Below the pieces are notes generated by a model that was not told where the DNA came from, did not search any database, and saw only the letters and a program-made list of their open reading frames with translations. Shown piece by piece: positions 25,937-35,157 of a stretch of 47,990 bases of DNA. Source of the DNA: an uncultured Selenomonadales bacterium (lineage in GTDB: Bacteria > Bacillota > Negativicutes > Selenomonadales > Selenomonadaceae); contig CALFJB010000015.1 in NCBI GenBank assembly GCA_937877565.1, forward strand, positions 1-47,990, given 5' to 3'. How positions within the stretch are numbered: the stretch's first letter is position 1; every line of letters starts with the position of its first letter. The position numbers and the translations under genes were made by a program.

Positions 25937-27229
25937 ATGGACGAAGTAAAAAACGTCACGAAGATAGCACTGCTTGGAGCCGGAACAATCGGCGGCAGTG
26001 TAATTCAAGTTTTAATTGACAATAAAGACATTATCGCACAACGCGCAGGCACTGAAATTGAAATTAAAAATATTTTAGTCTTGCCGCATGAAATTCCTGC
26101 ACTGCAAGAAAAAGGCTTGCCCGCTACAAGTAACTTTGAAGATATTTTGAACGATGACGAAATTTCAATAGTTGTGGAATTAATCGGGGGCGTAAAAGTT
26201 GCCCGTACATTTATGCTGCAAGCGTTAGAACGCGGCAAAAGTGTAGTTACTGCGAACAAAGACGCGGTGGCTCAATTCGGCTCTGAATTTTTCGACACGG
26301 CTGAAAAAAATCATGTAGACTTTTTATTTGAGGCGTCAGTCGGTGGCGCAATTCCAATTATAATGCCGTTGAAACGTTCATTAACTGCAAATAAAATTTC
26401 AGAAATTTTGGGTATCGTAAACGGCACAACAAATTATATGCTTACCAAAATGACTGAAGATGGCGCAGATTATGATACAGTTTTGAAAGAGGCACAAGCG
26501 AAAGGTTACGCGGAGGCGAATCCTGCCGCTGACGTTGAAGGCAAAGACGCCGCCCGCAAAATTGCTATTTTGGCGTCAATCGCTTTTAATTCCCGCGTCA
26601 AATTTGAAGACGTTTCAATGGAAGGTATTACCAAAATTACTCCCAAAGATATTCAGCACGCCGCAAATTTAGGTTACGTTGTAAAACTTTTGGCTATTGG
26701 CAAAGAATCTGAAAGCGGCGTTGATGTGCGCGTTCATCCCGTACTTTTGCCGAAAGTTCACCCGCTTGCAAGCGTCAACGGCGTTTTCAATGCAATTTTC
26801 GTTAAAGGTTATCCAATCAACGAGACAATGTTTTTTGGACCCGGCGCAGGTTTTCCGACTGCCTCCGCCGTCATTTCTGACATTATCGAAATTGCAAGAA
26901 ATCTTCAGACAAATAGCGTTGGAAAATTCGGCTGCACTTGCTACAATGAAAAACCAATTTGTCCCATTGAGGAAACTGTTTCGGCGTATTACATTCGCCT
27001 TTTGGTTGACGACAAGCCCGGAGTTTTGGGCGCGGTTGCAACGGCGTTGGGCGATGCTGGAGTTAGCTTAAATTCCGTCGCACAAACTAACAGCGATCTT
27101 GAAGGTCACGCCGAATTGGTTGTAGTTACACACAAAGTCAAACATAAAAATATTTTGGTCGCGCAGGAGTCTTTGAAAAAATTGTCGGCGGTCGATGAAA
27201 TTTCAAGTGTAATGCGCGTTGAGAGTTGA
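25937..27229 (+). CDS. hom: Homoserine dehydrogenase with ACT domain
   Basis: 430 residues; ATG 25937 has AGGAGGA upstream. It reduces aspartate semialdehyde to homoserine with NAD(P)H. The Rossmann motif is KIALLGAGTIGGSVIQVL (residues 9-26), followed by ELIGGVKVARTFMLQALERG, VVTANKDAVAQFG and the catalytic region GIVNGTTNYMLTKM. The C-terminal 80 residues are an ACT domain (YYIRLLVDDKPGVLGAVATAL), which in this family gives threonine feedback inhibition. thrB follows after six bases. Confidence 0.97.
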   Translation: MDEVKNVTKIALLGAGTIGGSVIQVLIDNKDIIAQRAGTEIEIKNILVLPHEIPALQEKGLPATSNFEDILNDDEISIVVELIGGVKVARTFMLQALERGKSVVTANKDAVAQFGSEFFDTAEKNHVDFLFEASVGGAIPIIMPLKRSLTANKISEILGIVNGTTNYMLTKMTEDGADYDTVLKEAQAKGYAEANPAADVEGKDAARKIAILASIAFNSRVKFEDVSMEGITKITPKDIQHAANLGYVVKLLAIGKESESGVDVRVHPVLLPKVHPLASVNGVFNAIFVKGYPINETMFFGPGAGFPTASAVISDIIEIARNLQTNSVGKFGCTCYNEKPICPIEETVSAYYIRLLVDDKPGVLGAVATALGDAGVSLNSVAQTNSDLEGHAELVVVTHKVKHKNILVAQESLKKLSAVDEISSVMRVES

Positions 27230-27235
27230 TTTTTT

Positions 27236-28159
27236 ATGGATTTAAACAAAGTTACAGTAAGAGTTCCCGGCACTTCGGCGAATTGCGGACCCGGCTTTGA
27301 TTGTTTGGGACTTGCCGCAACAATTTACAACGATTTGGAATTAACATTGCTTGAGGAAAAAACTTTGAGCATTGAGGCGCACGGCGACGGCGCAGAAACT
27401 ATTCCCACTGACGAAAAAAATATTGTTTGGAAGGCGGCACGAATGGTTTTAGATCGTTCCGGCAACGGCGAAAAGTTCAAAGGCGCAATTCTAAAAATGA
27501 ATAATAATATTCCAATGTCACGCGGCTTAGGTTCAAGCGCGGCGGCGATTGTTGCAGGGTTGACGGCGGCTAATGAAATTGTCGGTAAACCTTTTCCAAA
27601 AAAAGAAATTTTGAAATTCGCAACTGAAATTGAAGGACATCCAGATAACGTTGCACCGGCGATTTACGGCGGCTTTACTATCAGCACAGTTGACAGAGGG
27701 CGCGTTCAAACTTTTTCATTTCTGCCAAAAATCAGATTGAAATTGATTGTAGCAGTGCCGGATTTTCCACTTTCAACGAGAATTGCACGTCAAGTTTTGC
27801 CAAAGTCCGTTTCAATGAAAGACGCAGTTTTTAATATTGGGCGGGCGTCAATGTTGGTTGCGGCGTTAATGCAAGGCAAGGAAAAATTTTTGGAAACTGC
27901 ATTTGATGACGCCCTGCATCAACCTTACCGCACAAAATTAGTACCTGGTATGCAGGAAGTTTTTCAAGCGGCAAAAAAAGCCGGCGCGTTAGGCGTTTGC
28001 TTAAGCGGCGCGGGACCTTGCCTAATCGCTTTTTCTGAAACTAAAAAACAAATTGAAAATAATATCGCCGTCGAAATGGTTCAGGCGTTCAAAAAAAATG
28101 AAGTTCAAGCCGCCGCGTTAATTTTAGATTTAGACACACGCGGCGCATACATTGTTTGA
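27236..28159 (+). CDS. thrB: Homoserine kinase
   Basis: 307 residues, a GHMP kinase that phosphorylates homoserine for threonine synthase. Motifs seen are VRVPGTSANCGPGFDCLGLA (N-terminal GHMP block), the ATP loop PMSRGLGSSAAAIVAGL, and the C-terminal GALGVCLSGAGPCLIAF. ATG 27236 has a weak GAGAG site and probably relies on coupling to hom six bases upstream. A LysR-type gene follows after nine bases. Confidence 0.97.
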   Translation: MDLNKVTVRVPGTSANCGPGFDCLGLAATIYNDLELTLLEEKTLSIEAHGDGAETIPTDEKNIVWKAARMVLDRSGNGEKFKGAILKMNNNIPMSRGLGSSAAAIVAGLTAANEIVGKPFPKKEILKFATEIEGHPDNVAPAIYGGFTISTVDRGRVQTFSFLPKIRLKLIVAVPDFPLSTRIARQVLPKSVSMKDAVFNIGRASMLVAALMQGKEKFLETAFDDALHQPYRTKLVPGMQEVFQAAKKAGALGVCLSGAGPCLIAFSETKKQIENNIAVEMVQAFKKNEVQAAALILDLDTRGAYIV

Positions 28160-28168
28160 GGTGTAAAA

Positions 28169-29062
28169 ATGGAACTACGACAACTGGAATATTTTTGCAC
28201 AGTCAGTTCATTGGAAAATTTCACAAAGGCGGCGCACTTTTTGCACGTTTCGCAGCCGTCAGTTACAAAGGCGATACAAGCATTGGAGGCGGAACTAAAT
28301 TTATTATTGTTCGATCGCAGCCAAAAACATATCGCCTTGACGGAGGCGGGAAAAATATTTTTACTACACGCCAAAAAAATTTTGAAAGACGTACAAACGG
28401 CGCAGTTGAGCTTAGAAAAATTTAAAACGCAAAATGGCGGAGTGGTAAAACTCGGAATGCCGCCAATGGTTGAATCTTATTTATTTCCAAGATTTTTTAT
28501 GAAGTTTCAGGCGTCGAATCCGGATATTTTGTTGGACTTGCATGAATGTAGCGATTCAATTTCCGTGAATGAAAAACTTGACAGCGATTTTTTAGATTTT
28601 GGAATAATCCTGCTAAGGCAAGAGGAGCATTTAGAAAATTCCTTTACATTGTCTGACGGCGAATTTTATTTGTGTCTGCCGTCTGATAACAAACTCGCGC
28701 AGGTTGATAAAATTTCTTTTGCCGAATTGAAAAACGAAAAATTTATTCTGCAACCTTCGGGAACGGTACAGCATTTGGTAACTATGACACTTTCAGCGGA
28801 GGCAGGATTTGTGCCGGACGTTTTATTGAGTACGTCGCAACTTAAAACGATAAAAGATTTAGTTACCGGCGGCGTGGCAGTTTCACTTTTGCCAAAATTT
28901 GTATTGACGGACGAAACTAAATTTAAAGCCGTGCCAATAAATCCGCCCGTGAAATTTAAAATCGTTTTGGCGTGGAGCAGACACAAGGAACTTTCGCCGC
29001 TGGGTACGCGCTTTTTAAACTTTTTCAAAGAAATTCTGCAAAGTCGGGAGGTGAAAACTTGA
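28169..29062 (+). CDS. LysR-type transcriptional regulator
   Basis: 297 residues with GAGGTG before ATG 28169. The N-terminal winged helix-turn-helix is complete: MELRQLEYFCTVSSLENFTKAAHFLH, then VSQPSVTKAIQALEAEL and LFDRSQKHIALTEAG (quoted as separate parts). Residues 90-297 form the effector-binding periplasmic-binding-like domain. It is nine bases after thrB in the same operon, which is unusual since LysR genes are usually divergent from their targets. It could regulate the hom-thrC spacer in response to a threonine-related metabolite, but this is not shown by the sequence. Confidence 0.94.
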   Translation: MELRQLEYFCTVSSLENFTKAAHFLHVSQPSVTKAIQALEAELNLLLFDRSQKHIALTEAGKIFLLHAKKILKDVQTAQLSLEKFKTQNGGVVKLGMPPMVESYLFPRFFMKFQASNPDILLDLHECSDSISVNEKLDSDFLDFGIILLRQEEHLENSFTLSDGEFYLCLPSDNKLAQVDKISFAELKNEKFILQPSGTVQHLVTMTLSAEAGFVPDVLLSTSQLKTIKDLVTGGVAVSLLPKFVLTDETKFKAVPINPPVKFKIVLAWSRHKELSPLGTRFLNFFKEILQSREVKT

Positions 29063-29373
29063 GCGAAAATTTCAGCGTTGCAATTAGTTATGGCGAAAAT
29101 CTCGGCTACGTCGAATTTGACGAGGCAACCAAAAAAATTAACGTTGTAATTGGCGATGAAGTTGCAAAACGTAAGGCGGAAGAATTTCTTTCGCAGGTTC
29201 ACGAAATTAAAATTCCGCACGAAACACTTTTAGACTTTACGGAAGAAAAAATAAACCCTCAAGCAGATGCCGAGAGTTTGAAAATTGTTTTAACGCGCCT
29301 TTGGGAAAATACCGGCGTTCATGTGGATTGGAGCCGCCCTGTTGAGTACGTGAAACTTCATCCACATTACTAA
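29059..29373 (+). CDS. Small hypothetical protein at the end of the threonine operon
   Basis: 104 residues. The TTG at 29059 has GGGAGGTG upstream and overlaps the LysR stop by four bases (TTGA), so the genes are translationally coupled; the longer upstream frame lies inside the LysR gene and is rejected. The protein has no signal peptide, reads as mixed alpha/beta (SVAISYGENLGYVEFDEA, KKINVVIGDEVAKRKAEEFL) and is not recognised. Coupling suggests a link with the regulator or with threonine metabolism. A strong terminator follows. Confidence 0.65.
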   Translation: MSENFSVAISYGENLGYVEFDEATKKINVVIGDEVAKRKAEEFLSQVHEIKIPHETLLDFTEEKINPQADAESLKIVLTRLWENTGVHVDWSRPVEYVKLHPHY

Positions 29374-29388
29374 ATTTGAAAAACCTCC

Positions 29389-29417
29389 AAAAATTTTAGG
29401 ATTTGCGGAGGTTTTTT
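29389..29417 (+). terminator. Terminator after the threonine operon
   Basis: AAACCTCC (29391-29398) pairs with GGAGGTTT (29407-29414), with six T at the end of the stem. Confidence 0.85.
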
Positions 29418-29450
29418 GTTAATTTATCGCCTGCAAAATTTTAAATAAAT

Positions 29451-31229
29451 CTAAAAAAACTTTTCATCTTTATCAGTACCATTTTCTGAATTTTCGTTTT
29501 CTGTCTTGTCGGTTGATTTTTTCTTCAATTTTTTATAAGCGTTCGCGTCAATTTTTTCAAGATATTTTTCTGGGATTGAACGCGGATTTTTTTTGCTCAA
29601 TTCATAGCAACGGCGGTAATTTTCTTCAGCTTTTTCAGTGTCGCCCGTTTCGTCAAAAATATCGCCGCGCAATTTGTAGGATACCCAAACTTCAGAATCA
29701 ATTTGCAACGCTGTATCAATATCTTTCAAAGCAAGTTCAATTTCGCCGCGCATATGGCGCACATCAGCACGATTTAAAAAGTTGAAAAGATTTTTAGAAT
29801 CCTGCGCGACGGCGTCATTACAATCTTTTAAAGCTCCGTCATAATCGCCCAAAATTGCCTTAGCGCGTCCGCGTATCGCCAAACATTCAGGTATATCATC
29901 TTGATTTTTCGCAGATAAAGCGCGTTCAATTTCTTTCAAAGCAAGTTCGCCCTGTCCGTAATCGTTATAGGCGTCCGCGTTAATTCTAAGTTGTTTGGCG
30001 TAATTTTTTTTGGCGTTGAGAGCTTCAGTTTTAATTTTCTGCCACTCGTTCAAACGCTTTTTTTCAGCGTCAATATATTTTTGACGATTAGAATCATTTT
30101 GGTAAGCCAAAGTTACGGCGTCTTGAATTTTACTGCCGATATTTTCCAGAAATGCAATTTCTCTAACCTGTTTGAAAACTTTGTCGTCGTTCAAAAAATC
30201 TGTACTGCCGCCCGCGCCGCTGCGAAAATTCCAACTTGCAATATTATTGTAATCGTGAAAAGCCCGCGCTAATCCTCCGGCAAAATAATAGGCGTTGTCG
30301 GCGGCGTTTTTATAATTTGGCGTGTAAATTTCTGTTTCGTCAATAAAAACTTTGTAAGCGCGTTCAACCTTTTTAACCGTAACATGCCCGCAACTGTAAT
30401 CTGTCAAAAGTTGCGAAAGTTTTGCCTCCCGATTTTCTGTATCTGGATGATCTGAAAAAGTTTGTTCACTTGGCTTGTCGTGCGAATCAAATTCCAAAAA
30501 ATCCCGCGTTTCATATCTGAAATAATAATCCATACGCGCCATAGCCGCCGCGCCGCCGCCGGGATTAAACCCCGCGCTTGTCATAAGATAAAAGCCGCCT
30601 TCGTCCGCCGCGTATTCGGCAGGCACGATTATATTTTTGGCGATTGAATAACCGACCATCCCGCTAAGTTTGCTCCAGTCAACATTTCGGCTGTTGACAT
30701 TTGCGCCAATCATTACCGCGCCAATTTGTTGAGCGGCGGCGGTTGCATAAATTTTAGCCGAATGTTGCTCAATACCGTGCGTCATTTCGTGCGCCAAAAC
30801 TGCGGCTATTTTATTTTCGTCGTAGTTCATATTCTGCAACAAGCCCAAATTTATACTGACATAATCCATTGGATAACACGAGGCGTTGAATTTTTCACTG
30901 TTGTTGACATTCCAGACAAACGGCAGAGAATTTGCCTTCAATTCATAGTCGCCGGAATTTATTAACTGCGTCATAATGTCAGCAACCAGTTGAATATCAC
31001 GGGGATTTTGAGCCGTGCCGTTTTTTTCAATATCTTGACGCCACGCCAACATTTGCGCGTTTACGTCGTTGCCAAGTTGCATCATTGATTTTAAAGTTAC
31101 TTGATACGCTGCCCAAATTCCTGCAGCTTGCGCGGCTATTGCCCACGCGTCCACCGCCAAAACTTTTAGCGGTAAAAAAAATATTGCGCACGCTACAATC
31201 GCCGCAATTAATTTTGTAAATTTTTTCAT
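29451..31229 (-). CDS. Periplasmic M48 metalloprotease with TPRs (BepA-like)
   Basis: 592 residues from ATG 31229; a TTG at 31241 sits almost on the AAAGGAG site and is less likely. Signal peptide 1-25. The zinc site is intact: VLAHEMTHGIEQH (H147, E148, H151) and the third ligand in AEYAADEGG (about E205). After the protease domain, residues about 390-560 contain TPRs such as ECLAIRGRAKAILGDYDGAL. This protease-plus-TPR layout matches BepA/YfgC-like proteins that monitor outer-membrane protein assembly, fitting a diderm cell. The C-terminus is Lys/Glu/Asn-rich. It lies 21 bases downstream of the GT4 gene and is probably co-transcribed with it. Confidence 0.88.
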   Translation of the reverse strand: MKKFTKLIAAIVACAIFFLPLKVLAVDAWAIAAQAAGIWAAYQVTLKSMMQLGNDVNAQMLAWRQDIEKNGTAQNPRDIQLVADIMTQLINSGDYELKANSLPFVWNVNNSEKFNASCYPMDYVSINLGLLQNMNYDENKIAAVLAHEMTHGIEQHSAKIYATAAAQQIGAVMIGANVNSRNVDWSKLSGMVGYSIAKNIIVPAEYAADEGGFYLMTSAGFNPGGGAAAMARMDYYFRYETRDFLEFDSHDKPSEQTFSDHPDTENREAKLSQLLTDYSCGHVTVKKVERAYKVFIDETEIYTPNYKNAADNAYYFAGGLARAFHDYNNIASWNFRSGAGGSTDFLNDDKVFKQVREIAFLENIGSKIQDAVTLAYQNDSNRQKYIDAEKKRLNEWQKIKTEALNAKKNYAKQLRINADAYNDYGQGELALKEIERALSAKNQDDIPECLAIRGRAKAILGDYDGALKDCNDAVAQDSKNLFNFLNRADVRHMRGEIELALKDIDTALQIDSEVWVSYKLRGDIFDETGDTEKAEENYRRCYELSKKNPRSIPEKYLEKIDANAYKKLKKKSTDKTENENSENGTDKDEKFF

Positions 31230-31249
31230 TTTGAAAGGCAAGCTCCTTT

Positions 31250-32905
31250 CTAATTTTTACTCAAATTTTGAATTTGCAACCTCAAATTATTATTTTGCTC
31301 TTGAATTTCAAAAATTTCCTCAAGAAAAACTTTTTGAATTTGAACATTTTCAAAATTACTTTGAGGAGTTTGAATATCGTTTTCCAAGTCCTCAAAAAGT
31401 CTTTGCCACGCCGCACCAATATCATAATCTAAGAATGGCTGAAGACTTGCCCGCGCTTCGGCTGATAATTTTATTCTGAAATTTTCATCAGTCAAAATTT
31501 TTACAATGGCTTTCGCCGCCGCGTGATAATTATTAAAGAGAACAGCGATAGAGCCTTTGCCATCGCGTGTCAATTCGTTATCCGGCAATTTAAAAAACAC
31601 AAGCGGCAGTTCATAGAATTTACTTTCAGAAATTACCAACGACCAACCTTCATGCGGCGAAGTGTTCAACATTACATCGGCAGACTTATAAAATTCGCTT
31701 ACATCTGTATGAAAACCGCAAAATTCGATATTTTTTTCAAGTTGATTTAACTTTATCAGCTCTTTTAATTTTTCGGCAATAATTGGAACGTCAGCTGCGC
31801 CAAGAATTTTTAATTTGGCGTTTGGAATTTGCGCCACAACTTCTTTCATTATTGGCACAACGGCAAAAATATTTTTCTCGTTTACGTCAATTCGCCCAAC
31901 CCAAAGAATTGTATTTGAAAATTTTTTAGTATCGCGTCCTTTAAAATTGCCTTCCTTTTCAATCATTATTGGATTGGGTATGTAATAAGCACGAACATCA
32001 AAATTTTTCAGAAATTCCCTGCGCGTTCTCGAAATTACCACGACTGCATCGGCAAGGCAGTAACCCGCTACACTTGGAAGACGAAAATCCAAATGCTTAA
32101 TTGAGCTGTGAAGTTCAACGACAAATTTTATCCCTGAAAGTTTACAGAATAACGACTGTACAAAAGGCGTAAAATCTGCGGTACGCATATGGCTTACAAA
32201 TACATCGATGCTATATTTTTGTATCAACGTCGCTAATTCTTGAAGACGTTCAAAAGTTAAATTTCTCGGCGTTGAAAATGTAACTCGTTCAAACATTCCA
32301 CCATATGGGGGGGGTAATGAATATTCCAATTCCGGAACTGAAACATCAGTGAAAAGAACTACGCGGTAGCCCTGCTGGATATAAATTGGAATAATCAATG
32401 ACAAAAATCTTTCAATACCGCCGTTGAAAATACGAAAATAATAAATTCCGATTGTACGGATTTTTTTATTTGAGTTCGGAAAAATTTGTTTATGCTCGGC
32501 AAAAAAATTTGTCGCCCACTTGTAATTTTCAAAATTTTTTACGTAGTTAAAAAGCGAAGACGCAATTTGCGCCGGTGTAAAATATTGGCGAATCTTTATG
32601 AAAAAGATTTCCGAGCTATCAGATTTTTTCCAAATCTCAAATAAAATTTGCATAATAAAATCAACTATAAAATTTTTATAATCGTTGGGGATAAAAATAT
32701 TTGCGCGAATTTTTGATTGAATGTCAGCTACAATTTCGACGATTTTTTCAATTTCCGCCGAAGTCAGAGTTTCCAAATTTTGAGACAGATTAACGCCGCT
32801 TTTTTCTTGAATAAACGCGGTTGTTTCTTGCAAAAAAATTTTTTGAAATTCCTGCAATGTCACATTTAAACTTATTGGCGTATTCGTCATAAATTCTTTC
32901 AGCAT
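31250..32905 (-). CDS. GT4-family glycosyltransferase with helical N-terminal extension and a poly-C tract
   Basis: 551 residues from ATG 32905, eight bases after GGAG; ATG 32911 and the upstream ATG 32941 are alternatives. Residues about 1-145 are helical and not recognised. The GT-B fold follows: IGIYYFRIFNGGIERFL, then DVFVSHMRTADF, VVISRTRREFL, LWVGRIDVNEKNI and the donor-binding block NTSPHEGWSLVISESKFYELP. The last 45 residues look like a coiled coil (IFEIQEQNNNLRLQIQNL). Inside the acceptor domain, codons for L-P-P-P contain eight consecutive C, a classic slippage tract; the frame is open in this copy. Likely role: modifying a cell-surface polysaccharide or protein. Confidence 0.88.
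   Translation of the reverse strand: MLKEFMTNTPISLNVTLQEFQKIFLQETTAFIQEKSGVNLSQNLETLTSAEIEKIVEIVADIQSKIRANIFIPNDYKNFIVDFIMQILFEIWKKSDSSEIFFIKIRQYFTPAQIASSLFNYVKNFENYKWATNFFAEHKQIFPNSNKKIRTIGIYYFRIFNGGIERFLSLIIPIYIQQGYRVVLFTDVSVPELEYSLPPPYGGMFERVTFSTPRNLTFERLQELATLIQKYSIDVFVSHMRTADFTPFVQSLFCKLSGIKFVVELHSSIKHLDFRLPSVAGYCLADAVVVISRTRREFLKNFDVRAYYIPNPIMIEKEGNFKGRDTKKFSNTILWVGRIDVNEKNIFAVVPIMKEVVAQIPNAKLKILGAADVPIIAEKLKELIKLNQLEKNIEFCGFHTDVSEFYKSADVMLNTSPHEGWSLVISESKFYELPLVFFKLPDNELTRDGKGSIAVLFNNYHAAAKAIVKILTDENFRIKLSAEARASLQPFLDYDIGAAWQRLFEDLENDIQTPQSNFENVQIQKVFLEEIFEIQEQNNNLRLQIQNLSKN
32307..32314 (-). repeat. Homopolymeric C8 tract inside the GT4 gene
   Basis: Eight G on the plus strand, eight C on the coding strand, within the first third of the catalytic region. 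Such a run is rare in DNA this AT-rich. A gain or loss of one base would truncate the protein. Confidence 0.9.
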
Positions 32906-32974
32906 TTTCATTTCTCCAATTAAAAATTTTTCTTTTGACATTTAACATTTGTAACGAACGACTAATTTTTTTGA

Positions 32975-32983
32975 ATTATATCA
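32975..32983 (-). promoter_or_regulatory. Extended -10 promoter for the GT4-protease genes
   Basis: On the minus strand TGATATAAT forms a perfect extended -10 (TGn plus TATAAT), about 70 bases before the GT4 start. No good -35 is visible, which extended -10 promoters tolerate. Confidence 0.5.
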
Positions 32984-32999
32984 AATATTTTATTTTGAA

Positions 33000-34292
33000 T
33001 CATTTTTCAAAACTAGTTTTCAATTCGACGGTAAATTTTGTACCGACGCCCAATTCAGATTTAACAGAAATTTTGCCGCCGTGAATCTTTAGAATTTCCA
33101 TAGCGATTGAAAGTCCCAAGCCGTTACCGCCCATTTCACGCGAACGCGCTTTATCTACGCGGTAAAATCTTTCAAAAATCCTTTCTTGATCTTCCGGCGC
33201 AATTCCAATTCCGCTATCTTGCACTGAAAAAATTGCGTTACTGTCTCCGGCTTTTTCAAGTTTCACTAAAACTTTTCCGCCGCTCAAAGTATATTTAATT
33301 GCATTGTCAACCAAAATTAAAATCAGCTGTTTAATTTTCTGTTCGTCGCCTTGAATGTAACATTTTCTGATATTGACGCCTGAAAGTTCAACGCCTTTTT
33401 TTTCGGCAAGCGGCGTCATCATCCTAATATTTTGTTCAAGGAGTTCGCCCAAATCCAGTTTTTGAATTTTAATTTTAATTGCGTTGTTATCACTTCGGGC
33501 AATGGTTAATAAATCGCTGACGAGTTTGGACATTTTTTTGACTTCGCCTTTTAAGTCTTCGATAACTTCGCGCAGGATTGGATTTTCTATCGATTTATCT
33601 GCTAAAAGTAAATCAGCTGACGCCATTATAACTGCAAGCGGCGTTCGCAATTCGTGCGACGCGTCGGCGGCAAATTGTTTTTGTCTTTTGTACGCCTCGC
33701 TCATTGGTATCATTGCACGCCCTGCCATTATGTGTCCAATTATTGAAGCTAGTATTAACGACAACACGCCCAAAATTATCAGTGCGATTGTTGCTTTTTT
33801 CAAACCGGAATATAACGCCGTAACATCTTTACCTACATAAATTGTTTGTTCAATATCGTCAATACGGATTTTGCGGGAAGTCATCATTATGTTTGTCATT
33901 CGCCCGTTTTCGTTTGGATACGAAAAAACATTTGTTTCGCCTATAGGCAACATTTCAGCGTTCATATATTCCAAAATGAACGGCTCAACTTTTACTGACG
34001 CACGCACAAATCCTACAAGTTGCCCCCATCTGTCAAAAACGTAAAAAAATAATCTGTCATTAGTGTTGCGGTAATATCGATTTTCATCAATGGTAGCGTT
34101 CGGGTGTTGAATTTGATAAGCTTGCGCCTCTGCTATACCTTCTGCCGCGTCTGAAAGTTCGCGCTGTTGTTCGGAATCAAACGACCAGCCCATTATTTTT
34201 TGTACGCCAACTATCAGCACAATTAAAAATACGCACATTATTGAAGAATAAATAAGCGTCAATCTAAGCCGACTATTGCGGAAAATTTCCAC
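33000..34292 (-). CDS. Sensor histidine kinase (OmpR-class partner)
   Basis: 430 residues from GTG 34292, with GGAGG inside the end of the response-regulator gene. A membrane segment at about 12-32 (IYSSIMCVFLIVLIVGVQ), a 125-residue extracytoplasmic region, and a second segment at about 170-190 (ATIALIILGVLSLILASIIG). The phosphorylated histidine is in DASHELRTPLAVI (H213), then N-box ILVDNAIKYT, G1 DSGIGIAPEDQ, F-box IFERFYR and G2 GGNGLGLSIA. There is only a very short linker, so no full HAMP domain. The stimulus is not evident. It is translated right after the response regulator. Confidence 0.94.
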   Translation of the reverse strand: MEIFRNSRLRLTLIYSSIMCVFLIVLIVGVQKIMGWSFDSEQQRELSDAAEGIAEAQAYQIQHPNATIDENRYYRNTNDRLFFYVFDRWGQLVGFVRASVKVEPFILEYMNAEMLPIGETNVFSYPNENGRMTNIMMTSRKIRIDDIEQTIYVGKDVTALYSGLKKATIALIILGVLSLILASIIGHIMAGRAMIPMSEAYKRQKQFAADASHELRTPLAVIMASADLLLADKSIENPILREVIEDLKGEVKKMSKLVSDLLTIARSDNNAIKIKIQKLDLGELLEQNIRMMTPLAEKKGVELSGVNIRKCYIQGDEQKIKQLILILVDNAIKYTLSGGKVLVKLEKAGDSNAIFSVQDSGIGIAPEDQERIFERFYRVDKARSREMGGNGLGLSIAMEILKIHGGKISVKSELGVGTKFTVELKTSFEK

Positions 34293-34295
34293 TAA

Positions 34296-34970
34296 TTAAG
34301 CCTCCAGCCGGTAACCAATTCCGCGCACGGTTTTTATCGTTATACTGCCGTCTACGTCGTTTAACTTTTTACGGAGAATTTTCATATATGAATCAATGTT
34401 GTTGGAAGTAATATCGCGCTCACTTCCCCAAATTCTATCCAAAATAATTTCACGCGGTACAACTACGCCCAAATTTTGTGAAAGTAAATCGAAAAGCTGA
34501 AATTCACGCGGCGAAAGTTGAATTACCTGATTTTTTTTCTTTAATACTTTTGTTGTACGGTTTAAAGTGAAACTTCCGACTTCAACTACTTCTTGCTGAA
34601 TCTTTTGAGTACTGCGACGGCTCAACGCTCTAAGCCGCGCCAAAAGTTCATCAAATTCAAACGGTTTTACCAAATAATCATCCGCGCCCGCGTCAAGTCC
34701 CGTTACTCTGTCTTCGATTGAATCTTTGGCTGTCAACATTAAAATTGCTTTTTCGTAGCCATTTTCGCGCAACTGTCTACAAGCATCAATCCCCGTTACA
34801 TTCGGCATCATCCAATCCAAAATTAATATATCGTACTCCGAATACATTGCATATTCAAAAATATCCGCGCCGTTTTGTATCCATTCTACTTGTACGCGAT
34901 TTTGCATCAGCATATAATTTATCAGTTTGCCCAATTTCTGATCATCTTCAGCCAATAGCACTCTTATCAT
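34296..34970 (-). CDS. OmpR/PhoB-family response regulator
   Basis: 224 residues; ATG 34970 has AAGGAG upstream. Receiver domain with RVLLAEDDQKLGKLI, phosphorylated aspartate in DILILDWMMPNVTG, and AILMLTAKDS and YLVKPFEFDEL positions. The C-terminal winged helix shows LSPREFQLFDLLSQNLGVVV, RIWGSERDITSNNIDSYM and IKTVRGIGYRL. The kinase gene follows after three bases. The 5' leader of this pair holds hairpin element copy B, which could affect its expression. Confidence 0.96.
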   Translation of the reverse strand: MIRVLLAEDDQKLGKLINYMLMQNRVQVEWIQNGADIFEYAMYSEYDILILDWMMPNVTGIDACRQLRENGYEKAILMLTAKDSIEDRVTGLDAGADDYLVKPFEFDELLARLRALSRRSTQKIQQEVVEVGSFTLNRTTKVLKKKNQVIQLSPREFQLFDLLSQNLGVVVPREIILDRIWGSERDITSNNIDSYMKILRKKLNDVDGSITIKTVRGIGYRLEA

Positions 34971-35000
34971 TTTTTAAGCTCCTTTTTTTATTTTTTATAT

Positions 35001-35157
35001 CTTCTTTTCTTTTCCAAAGCAAAAAGAAAAGAAGCAAAAGAAAGTGCTTTTACAGGCGCGTCAGGGTTTCTCAAGGTTGAGTTATTCCTACTCTTCCCCT
35101 CTATCCTAATCTTCCTTATTCCTAGTCTTCCCCTCTATCTGAAACCTATGACGCGCC
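35001..35157. repeat. Two-part hairpin element, copy B (157 bases)
   Basis: First part: a perfect 13-bp hairpin, CTTCTTTTCTTTT (35001-35013) with 35022-35034. Linker AAAAGAAAGTGCTTTT. Second part: GGCGCGTCA (35055-35063) pairs with TGACGCGCC (35149-35157), and inside it GGTTTC (35065-35070) pairs with GAAACC (35141-35146). A small CTCA/TGAG hairpin follows the left arm. The T/C-rich interior contains a 22-base near-repeat of the type TTATTCCTAxTCTTCCCC. Its right edge touches heptamer array 2 exactly. Confidence 0.85.

Noticed and set aside
34718..35080. Plus-strand open frame of 120 codons ending in a Lys/Arg-rich tail
   Set aside because: It is antisense to the response regulator and its tail is the translated hairpin element; no ribosome site.
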